From Dermanyssus gallinae (Eukaryota > Arthropoda > Arachnida > Mesostigmata > Dermanyssidae), in NCBI GenBank assembly GCA_003439945.1, contig QVRM01005234.1, forward strand, positions 248,001 to 312,000: a stretch of DNA of 64,000 nucleotides. Direction: 5' to 3'. The position numbers were made by a program, and so were the translations under genes. Every line of letters begins with the position of its first letter. Position 1 is the first letter of the stretch. The notes beneath the pieces are model-generated. The model saw only the letters and a program-made list of their open reading frames with translations. It had not been told where the DNA came from and searched no databases. Positions 30,340 to 43,662 of this stretch are shown here, piece by piece.

Positions 30340-32180
30340 GTTAAAGTTCGGCCAACTCACACGACAGCTGATATGGAGCCGTCGGGAAAACTTATTGACG
30401 ATCAGCAAGATGTCTCAGCTTGAATTCTAGAGCAGCTGTCGAACCTATTATTTGCTATATGACATAGAAGGTGTTTAAATATGTGAGACATGGTTTAATG
30501 AACACGTGCGTGATGCTGCAATTCGTTTTAGGAAATCAATTTAGGGCGTTAAGTAAAGATAGAGATTCGCGTGGCGGGGGCGTCTGTATGTTTGCCTAAA
30601 ACTTGCTAGGTGTCGTAAACGCGGAGTTAAGCCGACCGGCTGGCTACATTTCTCTTGGCTTAGTCTCCAAACAGGACAGATTTTGTCTTATCTGCCATTA
30701 TTCCAGAAAGTTGCACTATTATAAGTACATGCTGTGGAATAAAATGCCCTGTTATATTAATCGGAGACTTCAATTTTCCGAGCCTTGGCCTCCCTGACCT
30801 TGAGCAATCTCAACTTAGGCTCACTAGTTCTTCGGAACCGAAATTTAGGGTCTGCTGTTTGTCAAATGGACCATCTTAGCTAATTTGCTTGCCTACTCAG
30901 GCATCTGGGTCAATACTTGATCTTCTTTTCACCACTGACTCGGATAAAATTACAAAGGGGCTAGGCTAGCTTTTTGTGGACTGTCTGAATGTAGATGTCA
31001 AGTACAAATTTGTTTAGTATTTGTCTTTTTTATTGAACACGTTTCTTCCGCTGGCTGAAGAGTGTGGTTCCATTAAAAACAGTAAAGTTTACAAAAATAA
31101 TCTTGCTCATAAACTAAGGTCGTGTAGAAATGCATCTTGGTTTCTTGAACGTGAGCCAATGCAAGCGACTAGAAGACTTCGATTTTATGTTTTGTTTTTT
31201 GGTTTATTTTTGTTTTGTTATGGAGGTGGAAAATGCATTTACGCACCCTTGCCGCGGAGAGTATTAAACGCCGCAAGATAGGACGGACTAAAAACCACTA
31301 AAAACCACCTCACCTAGCCACCCCCGGTTTGGAATTGACGTAATTTATCTTAGTCACGGCTAAACCTTAGGGACTCTCGCTCGCACGCCAAGGGTTTTGA
31401 ATCTCTCCTCCCCCCCATCACATAAGGTCTTACGATGGCTGCTACTAACTCTCGGAAACTTAGAGTACTTGACCTCGCGTGGCCTCCGAAAAGCTGTAGA
31501 GGCATAACTTCGGCCGGTTATGGCCAGTCCGCTGCTTCATTCTAACGACCCTTCGTGTATACATTCGCCTTTATAAATATAAGCATATTATTGATCGCCT
31601 TGTTTGTTACAGTGTTGAGGTATCTGATGTACAATGTTTTTCGTTTGGTCGGATATCGAAAATATCTTAGACTGTTTGGGTGAATATCGAAGTGATAAGC
31701 CATGGACTAGCTCGCCACAGTGAAAATAAGAACACGATGTTCGAACGCATTTAGAGGTCTGCAGTAGGAAAATGTGTATGTAGACTTTGTCAAGAGTACC
31801 TTCAGCAATGTGTATTTAGAAAATGTCTATTAAGTATTCAGACACAGTGCAAGATAACGTTGTGTGAAAAAAGGATTGCTCTGGATTCTGATCAGAACGC
31901 TTTCGTTAAAACAGGCCTCGGCAGTTCTGCTTAGAGCCGATGCCGACAAAGCTTCCTTGTACCATACGCTGCAGATCTGGTCCTCTATTCGAGAAGCAGA
32001 TTTTGTCTTAAATAGATTGTCGCTACTCTGCGGAAGTATGTGGAAGTCAACGAGCTGATCGTCGATGCAGAGAAAACAAATTTGATACGATTCGCACAAG
32101 ATGGGCGTACAAGTCGCTATGACATACAAGAAATATAACCTTGTCTGACTAATGCCAACGTTGAACGAGCTAGACCGATT
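30340..32180 (+). pseudogene. Strongly decayed non-LTR element (endonuclease and RT traces)
   Basis: On the plus strand in shifting frames: VCETWFNEHVRDAAI (30478-30520, ETW box), KDRDSRGGGVCMFA (30556-30597, R-x-GGGV box), VILIGDFNFPSLGLPDLE (30752-30805, GDFN box). Much later comes LRADADKASLYHT followed by VNELIVDAEKTNLIRF (31930-32090), which recalls the RT segment F/YADDTKLY and its LxLNxxKT continuation. Stops occur throughout. The order and spacing are consistent with one jockey- or CR1-like element of about 2 kb that has lost large parts. Confidence 0.5.
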
Positions 32181-32189
32181 CAAGGCGGT

Positions 32190-33040
32190 CTTCTTCGAAT
32201 GTGCAAACCCAGCCGCTGCAAATTATTTAATTAAATGATTGTCATGATACGTCTGCTAAGCATTGGTCTATAAAATTAAATGTATTAAGTTACAATAAGG
32301 TCGGTTGTTGCGCCCCGTTCAACGGCCTCATTGACATTCTAACCGCAAATCAAGCGTAAATACCGTGAACGAGAAAAAGAGATCAGCCAAATTGCCCTGA
32401 GCACCGTCGATGACCGAGCAATCGAAAAAGCCTCTCGACAACTATAGCAACAGCACGATTCCTTTTGTTTTTCTCATTACCCTAACTCTATGGTACGTTT
32501 CTCAGCGAATCATCTCTCGCGTCATCCGGAAGTCATCGAGTCATGAAATCGGCAAACGCCGGATGGCGAATCTTTCTTGCAGCACACTGTCGTTCATGCG
32601 CATCTATCTATATGTCGATCTGTGTGTATGGGCTGTATCTATGCGCTTGATCTGTGCGGGACACCGATTGATGTAATGCAATGGGCAATATCGCTATAGA
32701 TTCATTCCTACATTCATCTGCCTCCTTGGCTCGATTTCTCCGTCTCCTTTCTTCCGTCGGTCGCCAACCGGTTCGACGGACAGCTGCTATGTGGATGTGG
32801 CTGTGTGGATGGGCATGCACACACAGTTTGCGTTTGAGGAGCTGCCTTTGGCTGCACATGGGGGGTGGGCAGCAAAGCGAGCAGCATTACACCTTCCTCT
32901 TGATTCGGAGCCCGTCTCCGGAGGAAACAGCACCGGAAGTCGCCGATATGATGAGCTGCTGGACGCCGGGATCGCAGGCTGCTGACGGGAGATGGCAGGA
33001 GCCAGACAGCCGTCGCCGACTGCACCGGTAAACGAGCCAG
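32190..33040. other. Unassigned intergenic sequence
   Basis: Overlapping short frames on both strands near 32600-33030, none with a recognisable domain. Confidence 0.4.
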
Positions 33041-33042
33041 CC

Positions 33043-33044
33043 TT

Positions 33045-33112
<68 letters not shown>

Positions 33113-33116
33113 TATA
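33043..33116. repeat. (TA)n microsatellite
   Basis: About 70 bp of TA repeats with a few C interruptions. Confidence 0.9.
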
Positions 33117-33509
33117 ACTCCAGGGGCTGACGCCTCTGGCGCGTAACACATGATCGTATTCTAAAGACCACGTCACCTGCGGCGACGTTAGTGATCATCA
33201 CGACAACGCGACACGAAAACGACAACGCCAAAATGCGATGCCATGACGGGATCAAGGGTGTGGAACCTGATATGGCTTCCTTGTCCTGCTCAAACAGCTT
33301 TCGTAACGGCAGTGTTCCACCGTTATGACTACTTTTCTACGCACACTTGAAGCGGGTAGTGTGAGACTCGATGCCGATATTGTTGGCGCGATATCACCCA
33401 CTAAAAACCTCTCACCTAAAGGTCTTAGGACAAGGCGAGGAGCTGGAACCGTTCTTAATACTAGTTCAACCATAACTGCTGCTCACCCTACGATTCCTAC
33501 TACCACGAT

Positions 33510-33632
33510 GACAGCAACGCCAACAACAACAACAGCATCAGAAACAACAACAACATCAGAAACAACAACAGCATGAGCAACAACAACAACAGCATCAGAA
33601 ACAACAACAACAGCATCAGCAACAACAACACC
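33510..33632. repeat. CAACAACAACAGCATCAGAAA minisatellite
   Basis: About five copies of a 21-24-bp unit built from CAA, CAG and CAT triplets. The minus strand reads as poly-Ser/Leu frames, which are not evidence of a gene. Confidence 0.75.
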
Positions 33633-34094
33633 TCCCTACTTTTACTATTAGAGCCCCTATTACTGCCCCTACCATCATCATAACTACCCCCCCCCCCACC
33701 CACCATCAAGATCACTGCATTATTCAGTCGAACTATGGATTGAGGATGATGGTAATGACGGTGATAACGAATGGCGTGCGGAACGAAAACCTCTGATGAT
33801 GATGATGAAGACGACCACATCAAGGAACGTTTATACGACCGTAGCTTTGTCCCCTGCCCTTGTCAGGGTCAACATTTGGTTGGTCATACGTTGGTACCTT
33901 TGGTCACAAGTTCTTCACCTCGTCACCATGGGGGGTGGTGGGGTGCGTTAGCAGCATGACAGCCTGTAGGTCAATAGACCGAGCAACGGATCAGACGGGA
34001 GGGAGAGCGGGAATAGGCCCACGGTGGAAACGGTGTGTGGGCTGGGGGTGACTTTGAGGATGAACGCGACAAAGTCGTCAAAAAAGTCGTTAAC

Positions 34095-34165
34095 GCCAAC
34101 GACAACGATGACGACGACGACGATGATGGTGGCGATGAAGATGATGATGATGACAACGCCATCAG
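34095..34165. repeat. GAC/GAT triplet repeat
   Basis: A run of GAC and GAT triplets that in one plus-strand frame (34035-34355) encodes an acidic DDDDDD stretch followed by a Cys/Arg-rich tail. No family is recognised. A true exon cannot be excluded but is not supported. Confidence 0.6.
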
Positions 34166-34359
34166 CACCAGCTTTGGTCTTTGCGCTCTCAACAGACGAA
34201 ACTGCCAATATCGGTCGAGGCAAGTCGTCTGCGACAAGTCTTCTCCTCACTGTCGTGGTTCCGCTACAAGGCATCGTCAATGTCCTCAGTTCGCGAGGTA
34301 TCGGCCACATGGCAATCGGCTAAATCGGTCAACGGATATCAAAGGATATAGGTGAATAG

Positions 34360-36125
34360 TTAAAGCCAAATGGGTTAGGTAGCATCGTAACGTCAAGCAG
34401 ACCACTAGCCAACACATTTGTCCTGAGTTGATTTTTCGTAACAATAATAAGAAATAAGATAGCACCCGAAACGCGATATTATAAAGCTGTTTTACGTACT
34501 TTCAAATGTGCACTACGTTCCAGAATACAATTCTGCAATTTTCTGGCATTGCCATTTTTGACAATTCATGCGTGGTTTACGCATAAGTGTACAAGTAATC
34601 GAGTAATTCTCATCGTTGGTTCCGCATAAGAGGTAGCTGTAATAATCACAATTCTTGTGGTGGCTGCTGATTCTACAATAAATATGAATATATTCCTGCA
34701 CAAGGAGTGTAGCGTATAGGCGTCGATTAGCCTGTTGTGTGCTTTACTTTTAAAGATATTTTTAATCCTTAGTACGTTATCTGTAGATTACAAATATTTG
34801 TAATATAACACAGAGAAATCGCAATTTAAAAACATGTTTAGTTATGCGGTCACATATATTACTTTACGAAGGTGGTTTGCGCTGCTACGCAAGCAGAGAT
34901 GTATTATAAGAAGTTGTTTTCTATCTAGTCCAGGCATTTAAATATTTTGATGAGTGCTATAAGAACAGTAGAGTTGCTTTTTTCCTTTCAAATCAACCAG
35001 GGCTAAAAATAAATCACGATGAACGGCACAATCTGTTATTAAGCTGATTGAAAACGCTAGAGCCTAATAGTTGAGTAATGCATCCAAATCTCAAATTGCT
35101 TTGCAAATGTAGGGGTCTATTATATAGAATGCAGCGTACTATTTGTACCATAACTGTTACGGGCGTTTCTGTGGCAAGCAATATTCTAGCGGAAATTGAT
35201 TTTTTCGTTGTAGCAGCAGGTGTATTCGCTGTTTCTTGTTCCTCTCGGACAAGGTTTTACTCCTCGCAGGGTCAAAAGTAATCTCCGCACTGCGTCACCT
35301 AAAGTGGATTGGTGTTCTCATGGCGGACTTTATTCCTAACGTACAAATTCCTGTTCCTACCGGTGCTACTATGCTACATCATACTTGTCTACCATGGGAC
35401 ATGTGAAGCGATCATTCGCAGAGCTAAAATATTACAGCGTGACGCACGAAACCTCTACATTCCTAATTACCTATTGCCTATCGATAGAACACACATCATG
35501 CAGGCTGCTACGTTAGCGTTCAGGATTTCCCGGGCACTGTACCTTTAGAGATTACGTTTTCATTCGTTCCTATCACAAGCAGAGCTTCGAGGCGTATCAC
35601 GATCTTTGAGTGCCCCGTGTGTCGTTCAAGGCTAATAGCCATGCTTGCGTGCCGTCTGCCAGTAATCTGGTCAGAAATCGTAAGAAAAGATTCGATGCCT
35701 CGCCATTGAACATCCCCTCAGCAAAGCGAACTGACTTCTGATTTCGTTGCCGGTGCGCTCGGAGAAGGGAACTTTTTGACTGGTTCACTTTGCTGGGTAT
35801 ATAGATGTCTTGCAGATATCTACGTAAATGCGTACAAATGTTAAGCTACCCACTGCTAAGTATGTGCTGTTTATGATGTAAATATGATCCCTTTTTACCG
35901 GGTACATTATACACGTATTTTGAGTAACATTTAGGTCAATGTACACGAACAGAAATGACTGTAGTGACACATGTACTGCAGTGATGAATCAAAGGTGACA
36001 TGCAATTAACTAATTCAGTTGTTCAGAGACGCTTTATATTGTGATTCTACTAATACTGTTAAGCAATTGGGCTTACATAATCTGAAGTTTGTATTGTGCT
36101 TGATGCGCGAAGCTACCACTTTGAG
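34360..36125. other. Mostly unassigned sequence, possible old retrotransposon remains
   Basis: At 35309-35780 (+) there is a frame with AIIRRAKILQRDARNLYIPN and later, after stops, LVRNRKKRFDASPLNIP. These vaguely recall C-terminal regions of non-LTR reverse transcriptases. The resemblance is too weak for a call. Confidence 0.25.
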
Positions 36126-36131
36126 TGCTTG

Positions 36132-36640
36132 TTATGAGGGGAGTTCAAACAAATAAAAATGAAACGGCACTGTCAGTATAACTGAAGTATTTATCCAAAA
36201 GTGATTGCCACAGATCTGAGCACAACTAACGCACTGTTCCACAACCCAAAGGGTTCCCCGATCTCAAAATTGATACGGCTGTGACAAGAGCCAATCCTCC
36301 ACTGTGTCTTTCAGTTCGTCGTCCGAGTTGGAGCGCCTCTTTTTGAGGTGTTTTTTAGCGGACCAAACTTATGGCAACCGCAGGGCGACATCTTCGGTTT
36401 TTCTTGCTCGACGAATTTGATACTACTCTCGGACCATGGACGTCCCATGTGTAGTTCGTTTTGATAACCTATTGCGCGCACACCTGTAACCCATCCTGTC
36501 GTGCACAACCGCCCACACTGTTCGAACGCTGGCCACTACCAACATTCGCATTGTGACATGTTTACCAGTTCTCACCAGATCGTTCAACTTGTCGATAAGT
36601 GTCACTGAGTGTCAGGGCACTCACTTTCTCACTGACTTGT
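36132..36640 (-). pseudogene. Internally deleted mariner relic
   Basis: On the minus strand LIDKLNDLVRTGKHVTMRML and AVVHDRMGYR match the second helix-turn-helix of mariner transposases. This is soon followed, in another frame, by LKKHLKKRRSNSDDELKDTV and EDWLLSQP, which match the C-terminal tail after the last catalytic Asp. The catalytic core between them is deleted. The right end on the plus strand carries TTATGAGGGGAGTTCAAAC, a plausible terminal repeat of the GAGGG type. It lies about 400 bp from another mariner relic. Confidence 0.65.
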
Positions 36641-37057
36641 CGGACAGACAGTCTCCCGCGTACATGACTACCCTCCGGCAATGACTACTATATGGCCGCT
36701 TGAACGCCTTCCGCGGTCAGAAATCTGAAAACACCTCGCTGCTCCTCAATCGTTTTGCAATGGGAACGCCATGATATCTTCATATGCACTGCGTTAATTG
36801 GACGGGCGCACACCTGCCTTCTTCTCTTCTCCGTTATGCATAGGCGCCCGCGCATGCGCACCAACACGCCAGGTACTTTATTGCGTCCCCAGAGGTCTCA
36901 CTACGTTATCCCAATTAGGCATATTTAAATTTTAACCGGTTTGATCTTTACGACGTTTCGTACTTTTATACATTAAATTGCATTTATTATTATTTGCATC
37001 ACGATACCACAGCAAGATACCAGTTTGTAATCGGAAACATATGTATATATACGAGGG

Positions 37058-37440
37058 CGGATCGAATAGTTTTAATACATAATTATAATTTATTATTTAG
37101 TATATTATATGAAAATATATTTGTTCATTATTCTAAAGTGTTATTTCTCACTCTTTGGAATTTTTTTTCAAAAGCATTTCTCAAAATTGTGCTGAGTTCG
37201 CAAATCAGGTTGGTCTCCGCTATCGCCTAAACGTTCCACGCAAACGTTTCCAGACGGGCGTTTCTTTGCTGGAAATTCAACATTTTCGGGAGCCAGTCTT
37301 CTGACGGATAGTATATCGGTCAAGACGATTACACTTGATCCGTACGATGTCTCTAATTCCTCTCGCTTCTCTCTCTTTCTCTGCCTGCTTTTCAGCGTTT
37401 TCTGTTGTTACTGACGTCGAAAGCCTTCCCTAACGGCGGT
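37058..37440 (-). pseudogene. Second internally deleted mariner relic with one terminus
   Basis: On the minus strand ELETSYGSSVIVLTDILSVR and LAPENV match the second helix-turn-helix of another mariner lineage (usual form ISYGSCxxIxTDxLGMxRVAxxxVP). Then, after a gap that deletes the catalytic core, LSTILRNAFEKKFQRVRN resembles the C-terminal tail. The terminus ACGAGGGCGGATCGAATAG lies at 37061-37079, next to a short TA run. The opposite terminus was not identified. Confidence 0.6.
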
Positions 37441-37444
37441 GATC

Positions 37445-38035
37445 CAGTGGTTTTAACAGATATTTTGATGCACCAAAACCGAGAAGGCTCTAATACTCAT
37501 CTAGCATTAGAGCGCAGTCGGGCATGAACGCGGTCAACCGCGGCCTGGCTTATGACCGAGCGCGCCCGATCGACAGGAAATATGCAGCCCAGACTCTTGC
37601 CTGGGCCCTCAAATCCAAGACATAGACAGAGACAGGAATCTGGCAGGAGCCGGTCGACGAGAACGTCCATGAATAAACAACTTGCCGTACCGCCCTCGTG
37701 TTCTGCTTTCTCGGATATATGTGTACACATTTTGACTAACAAAATTGTCTTTGCATTACCACGGCACCTGCGACAAGAAACAGGCTTTGCTTGGGAAGTT
37801 TTTCAGCCCTTTGTTTTCTCATGCCAGAGGTGAGTTGACTTCAAGCATCCGAAAATAAGTGGCTGAGAGAAGGCTGGGTCAGCCTACCATCTTAATGGCT
37901 AAGTGGCAAAGCTAGCACTCGCCTTGTAGACCAGGGGAGTTTAAGGTCTGTGAAAAGCTGCTTCCTTGGTGACGGCGACAGCATGTCCGCTGGTCCGCGA
38001 TAAGACACATCATTGATTTCAATAAATCCTAACAG
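37445..38035. other. Unassigned sequence
   Basis: No motif recognised. Two opposing frames at 37497-37833 overlap and have no known domain. Confidence 0.4.

Positions 38036-38037
<2 letters not shown>

Positions 38038-38086
<49 letters not shown>
38038..38086. repeat. (AT)n microsatellite
   Basis: A pure AT run of nearly 50 bp followed by a short (GAAA)n run. Confidence 0.9.
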
Positions 38087-38088
<2 letters not shown>

Positions 38089-38089
38089 A

Positions 38090-39135
38090 AAGAAAGAAAG
38101 AGAACACAAGCCCAAATCTGCAACAGTGACGGGATAAACCTGGACATCTGTACCCTTGATGAATTAACGTATATATCAAACGTCAATAGGGTTAGCGTCT
38201 TAACAAGCACTGGAAGCAATGCTCAACGTGTTGTCAAGCTGGAATTAGGATTAACTGCTTCCAAAGTTGGGAAACTGATTCGGTGCAACTGTTTCACCGG
38301 CCGATGTCTTACTGATATCCAGGTTACACATAAACCTCTATGGGTCCCCCTCTCTGTGTAGTCGAGCGGCCAAGAATAGGGCAGTGCCTCGATTTGTCTA
38401 ACAGGAATACTCGTGACAACGGCAGACCAACAATGGATTTTGCTTGTCTTGTTCTCGAAGTAAAAGGCAACTAGTCTGCAGGTATCCAGAAGAAATGTGC
38501 GTGTGTGTATATATATTTATATGTGTGAAGATAAATGTCGCATTAAGAAGAACGGATGCCTCATGGAGAGCGGCTCGCCGTGTTGGTCCCATTGGGTGAT
38601 GCTTTTGCCGTTGCTGTTCTTATTGCCCTTGTTGGTCTCAACGAAACAACGCCATCTTATGTTTTTGCTTAAGGTTCATTCGAATAAATTGTTGTTGTCC
38701 TCCATCTCTTGGTCTTGTCTTTGATACGGCCCAACATGTGTCAGACACAGAGGAGTTGTTGTATCTCGTATTTCCTAACAACCTGCACTGAAATCGGACA
38801 TCTGACAACCATCTATTGTTGATTTTATTGTGTTTGTTGTGGATGCCTTGTTAAAGCATTGTTCTTTTGCAAATCAACCTCTGTCAACTACCCTGTGTAT
38901 AGCTTTCCGCCGGTTGATCTAAATTGCCAGAACAATAATGGCAACATTTGCACTGATGATAAGAAACGGCACGCTGTTGGCTTACACTACAGGCATATTA
39001 TTTGGTTCAAGAAAATAACTGCAAGTCCAGAGCAGTCTTGTCTAATCGTTTGCTACATAGATTGTACGACACATTGTACATAATTCGTAAGTACTCTACG
39101 ACTTTCCAATGTATTAATCACTTGTTGATTACTTT
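38090..39135. other. Unassigned sequence
   Basis: A plus-strand frame at 38086-38361 contains LGLTASKVGKLIR, faintly like the N-terminus of YqaJ-type nucleases, but nothing downstream supports this. No other feature was recognised. Confidence 0.3.
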
Positions 39136-39137
39136 TC

Positions 39138-39140
<3 letters not shown>

Positions 39141-39197
<57 letters not shown>
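39141..39197. repeat. (AT)n microsatellite
   Basis: An AT dinucleotide run of about 55 bp. Confidence 0.9.
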
Positions 39198-39199
<2 letters not shown>

Positions 39200-39202
<3 letters not shown>

Positions 39203-42200
39203 TGTATATCGTTTTTTTATTTAATTTCTTAATTTAACTAGTCATTATTACTTTCGAACATCGTGAGGTGCTTTTGTCTAAAAAAGCGCCTTAGGTTATG
39301 CTTGGAAATTAATATATTAGTGACATGTGATGACAACAGGAGCGTTTTATCGCTATCCTGCCATATGCACACCGACGCCTACTGCGAGCACCTACTCTAA
39401 ATGTAATTGTGAAAGGGTTAGCGCTAAGGCAAAACTTTTAAAACACATAGGGAGCGCCTCTAGGGGTGGTCCCGCAGTTCGCCAAGAATCAGAGATGCGC
39501 TCAAGAGTAGCTTTTTCTGCAGGTGAATCACAAAATGAGGATGCTCTTCATAAATTCTGTGCGCAAATTCTATTTTTGTGGCAAGTTACTTTTTTACAAC
39601 AAGTAGCCGTCATATTTGATTCATGGTAAAAGCGAAACTAGAAAGCAGCTCTAGCACGAAGAGTTTGACTAGTGAAACTCTCGACACTGCCCCACATAGT
39701 AAAAGACAACGTTAGCTACGCATTTTCAAAAGCGATACGGGCAAGGCCTGATGCACATGTGCCCACCGAACTTGTCGTTTCCAAATAGATTCGCATGACT
39801 AACAATACATGTTGCTAAGGAACGCCAAGGACATTTCGCTTAAGAACAGAATATCCTGGCGACCTAGATAGACCGCGGTGCCTAAACAGTATATTTTTTT
39901 TAATCTGTATCGATCTCATTCTTTTTTCTAAATAAATTAATCTTAAGCCATTTGGATATTTGCCGTGGTCGATAGTCTTCAACAGATACTGCAGGGCGGC
40001 ACACGGTTATACGTGCTGACGCAAAACCATTTGCATATAATGGAATTTATTGCCGTCGTCTCTTTTTTCAAAAGGATATCAAATTTGTCATCAGCATGAC
40101 GAAAGCTAAGTAGCTTTCGGGACGCCTCAGGGCATTCCGTCATGTTACCGAATTACCAAGGGCACTTGGCAGCGCTTCTGACGTCGATCCTGGAATTGAT
40201 AAGCTTTGACGTACTTTCTGGGACTCAAAATAGCCGATCATCGACGCTACAGCGCTTAAAGCTCTCTAGCATATTTTCCGTTGGGGGGCGCAGCCGAAGA
40301 TCTTAACACGGTCGATATAAATTGCTTAGCATTTTTTCTTCTCATCGAGATGCCACGTGCTCGACTTCAAAGAGAAAGAAGTGCACAACATCTGAAATTC
40401 CGGCTCTTTTGTTGAGTCTAATTGGTTCCGGCGGAATGAGCGGCGATAAGCTCAGGCGTCTCATGACGTGCCTACTAAATGTATTTCTAGTGTGTATTCC
40501 AAAACAACGACACTATCTACATAGAGGTTTTGACCGCCGCTCCCGGGGCCCCTTTAACCAGCGGAAACAGCCGGGACAAATGCCATGATCGCATCCTCTA
40601 ATCGGCCGTTGGGAATCTTGCTAACTAGAGGGTGCATTGTTTTTGCATTTTTATTTATCGAAAATGTATTCCCTTCTTGGTGGCAATTATTTCAGCGTCT
40701 CTATTTGAGTGTTTTCTGGAGTCAGACGGCGATTTAGTCCACAATGAAGTCTAGAAGTGCCTTAGCATGTCTCCTATTATAAGGCAGTTTCTTTAAAAGC
40801 ACTTGTGCAGAATGCTAGCCCAATGCGAACTGAAGATTCTTCTAAAATTTTTGTATGTATGGCCGTAGCACTGTTTCAAACATGTTGTTACTAGCTTGTC
40901 TGTACGGGAGAGATGCATGGCATATCTAACTAATGGGAGGAAGCAGAGAGTTCCCATTTATGGCAGCAAATTTGAGCTGTGAACACAACCTGTGCATAAC
41001 CCTTATTGCCCGACCAGGCTAGAACCTTGAAAAACTGTATTTGCAATATCATCGGGGATGTTTAGTAACCAAATGCATAGTTTGAGCAGTTTGGGCAGCT
41101 CATGTATGTATGTATATATATCGCCAATCAGAGAAAAAAGCATTACACTAAAATGTGGCGTATCGCCGTTTTGGCTAGCTGTTAGTGGCCCTGCGGCCGG
41201 ATCCCGTCCGTTCTGTGTCTCTGCTCTGTCTGTGTTTCCGATGTCTGTCGCTGTCGAAACGATCTGATGTCGCATGTTTGACATTTTAATGCCCTCTGCC
41301 CTGGCTGCCTGCTACCGCGGAAGCCGACCGACCCATGATAAAGCCCTCACGATGGCCTCAGTGTACTTCTCTCTCCCTCTTGCTCTCTTACCCTCTGTTG
41401 CATCAGCTATTGCTCTGTCCGCATTTTTCTCTGCTCCTTCCTTCGTTGCGCCCACTCATACGTCATCATCATCATCATCATGGTCACCAACGCCATCCCT
41501 CCAGGCTGCTCGTCATTGTCCTCGGTGTCTCTGATGGAGTTTTCTGCTCCTCCCCTCCCCCTCTCTCTCTTCTGCGTATTTTCTCTCGGTTGTTGCGTGG
41601 CCATTTCTTTTTCTCCTTGTCCTTTTTCATCCTCGCTTATACCCCGTTCCCTCCACTACCCTCAGTTTCAACTACCCCGCCCCCCCCCCCCCCCCCCCCC
41701 ACGAGCACCATCTCCCTAGTCGGCCTTCGTTCGACATCATTCGTTTGAGAATGATTGCCCCGGGGCGAATCATTAAAGCCAAGAACTCGCGCATTAGCTT
41801 GAGCTCGAGGAAGATGAGGAGGCGGGTACTCGCGGCGGCGCCGACCACCCTGCAGGCGGGAAACCAGGCACCAACAACCACCGAGGTCCGGCCAAGGTGC
41901 TGTAGCCGCGACAGGCTTCACCTCTGGCTGTGTCTGGCCGCAGTCACACATAACGCGAGTGCAAGCAAAGCGAGTGAAGCGTGACAGCCACACCATCATC
42001 AGCAGCAGAAGGAATATGAGGAACGCGCATCCCCTCCAGGCCTTCCCCTGGTCCGCTCGCCGCCGAACGACGCCAGCCCACCTCGTGCGTGTTAACCTAC
42101 CTATCTGCACACCATTGCCATTGCTACTACAGTGAAATCAACGAACGCCAAACGAGACATACGACACCGACACCAACGGCATAGATACAAACACAGGCCC

Positions 42201-43535
42201 TTGACGCAACAAAGGGAACACGGCTAACGACGGCATAACGCGAGAGCAGGATAAACAGCATCGACAGTAACAGCGATAGAAGAAGCATGGAGGAGCAGAA
42301 GGCTGTAACCGCAAGAACCCGCCGTATGTCGCGCTGTACCCGGGCCAACTAGGGTGGCGTATGGAGGCCATCCTCCATCAAACATACGAGAGACAGACAG
42401 CGACAATATTGTCGTTGTCGTCGTCGTCGTCGCCGCTGTTCTTATCCTAAAGGAAGATGAACAAACAACATACGCTGCGCGTGCTACCGGCTTTTCGGGC
42501 TGGCTGACCAGCTGGATAACTGGCTCGAAGCGTCAAAAAAAGGAGCAGTGGAATATGGAATACGGCACGTTGGGCGGACGGCAACGAGAGAAACCCAAGA
42601 ACGTTCATCAGACATTACTAGACACCTCTGAACGCTCTCTGCCCCTGCATGCTCGCTTCTCTCTTTCTCTCTCTCTCTGTCTAGCCTTCTGTCTCTCTCT
42701 ATCTCACCATGGCTGTCACGGTTTGCCGCGTTTTCCGCAGACTTTCGCGTCGAGGTGTGCTGTGACATGTCCAAGGGTCGTCGTACCAGCGCTTCTAGAT
42801 GATAAGGGCTAGGGCGCCGGCGCCGGCGAAGAATCGAGTGTGCACAACCTGAACTGGACGGTAGCAGTACTACGGACAAAAAGAGATGGGGGTAACACGA
42901 GGAGGTTAAGTAATGCTGATTCGGTTTGAGAGGAAGTAGCTTTTAATTTGTTCTCAACGACCCGTGGTGGCCTCGGTGCAGTGAAGCCGCAGCAGCAGCA
43001 GCCGCCCTGCAGCACCCGCCAATACCGCTAAACGCAGCAGATGTAGCTCTAACAACAACAGTAATTTTGCTAGACCGCAGCCTTCTGTGGACACAGATCG
43101 AGACCGGGCCCGAGAGGCCTAGTGACGTAAAGGATCAGGAGAATTCGAGAGAGGGAGAGAGAGAGAGAGACGGAATGAAGGCGGCAAACGAAGGCAGTGA
43201 CGGGGCCGAGCAGAGCGAGGCGAGCTAGCCCGCGGCAAAGTGGTCCCACTGGGCCCGGATCCGTTCAGTTATCGTCATGCGTCTGCCTCGATTGTCATAT
43301 GTTCTTCATTTCTTGCTCTCGCGCGGCGCGGCGCGTATTGGTCCGCGCCCTGTCCTGACCAAGCAGTTCTCCTTGGAGAATAGCGTGTTTGCGCAGGCGA
43401 TCCGCAGGCGAGAGCAGCCCAGCCGGGCTCGCCGTCGCTTCGACACTTGATTACTCGGAGGGTTAGCAGTGTGTGAGGAACGAGCAGTGGTAACCCGCAT
43501 TTGAGATCGCACTTTATAAGTAACTAAATGAACGG
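39200..43535. other. Long region without a supported gene
   Basis: The stretch 39200-41250 has no convincing frames. The minus strand near 39900-40250 has a weak ADDKFDIL segment of possible reverse transcriptase origin. The stretch 41270-43500 is GC-richer, with poly-C (about 41680-41700), (TCA)n near 41463-41480, CTCTCT runs near 42660 and CAG near 42990. Overlapping frames on both strands are of low complexity. Host promoter or UTR sequence is conceivable but unproven. Confidence 0.35.
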
Positions 43536-43540
43536 TTTAT

Positions 43541-43606
<66 letters not shown>

Positions 43607-43626
43607 TATATATATATGTATAGATT

Positions 43627-43662
<36 letters not shown>

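Noticed and set aside
33500..33823. Minus-strand Leu/Ser-rich frame
   Set aside because: It is the complement of the CAA/CAG minisatellite.
35309..35780. Possible C-terminal region of a non-LTR RT
   Set aside because: Resemblance is limited to a few basic and Leu positions, and no catalytic motifs were found upstream.
38086..38361. LGLTASKVGKLIR segment resembling a YqaJ nuclease N-terminus
   Set aside because: No further motifs of the family follow, so chance similarity is likely.
39890..40250. Minus-strand ADDKFDIL and KWLKINL, possible RT trace
   Set aside because: Too degenerate, with no GxPQG box in order. It cannot be separated from chance.
42354..42812. 152-codon plus-strand frame with Val and Ser/Leu runs
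   Set aside because: The runs come from GTC and CTCT repeats. No domain or splice context supports it.
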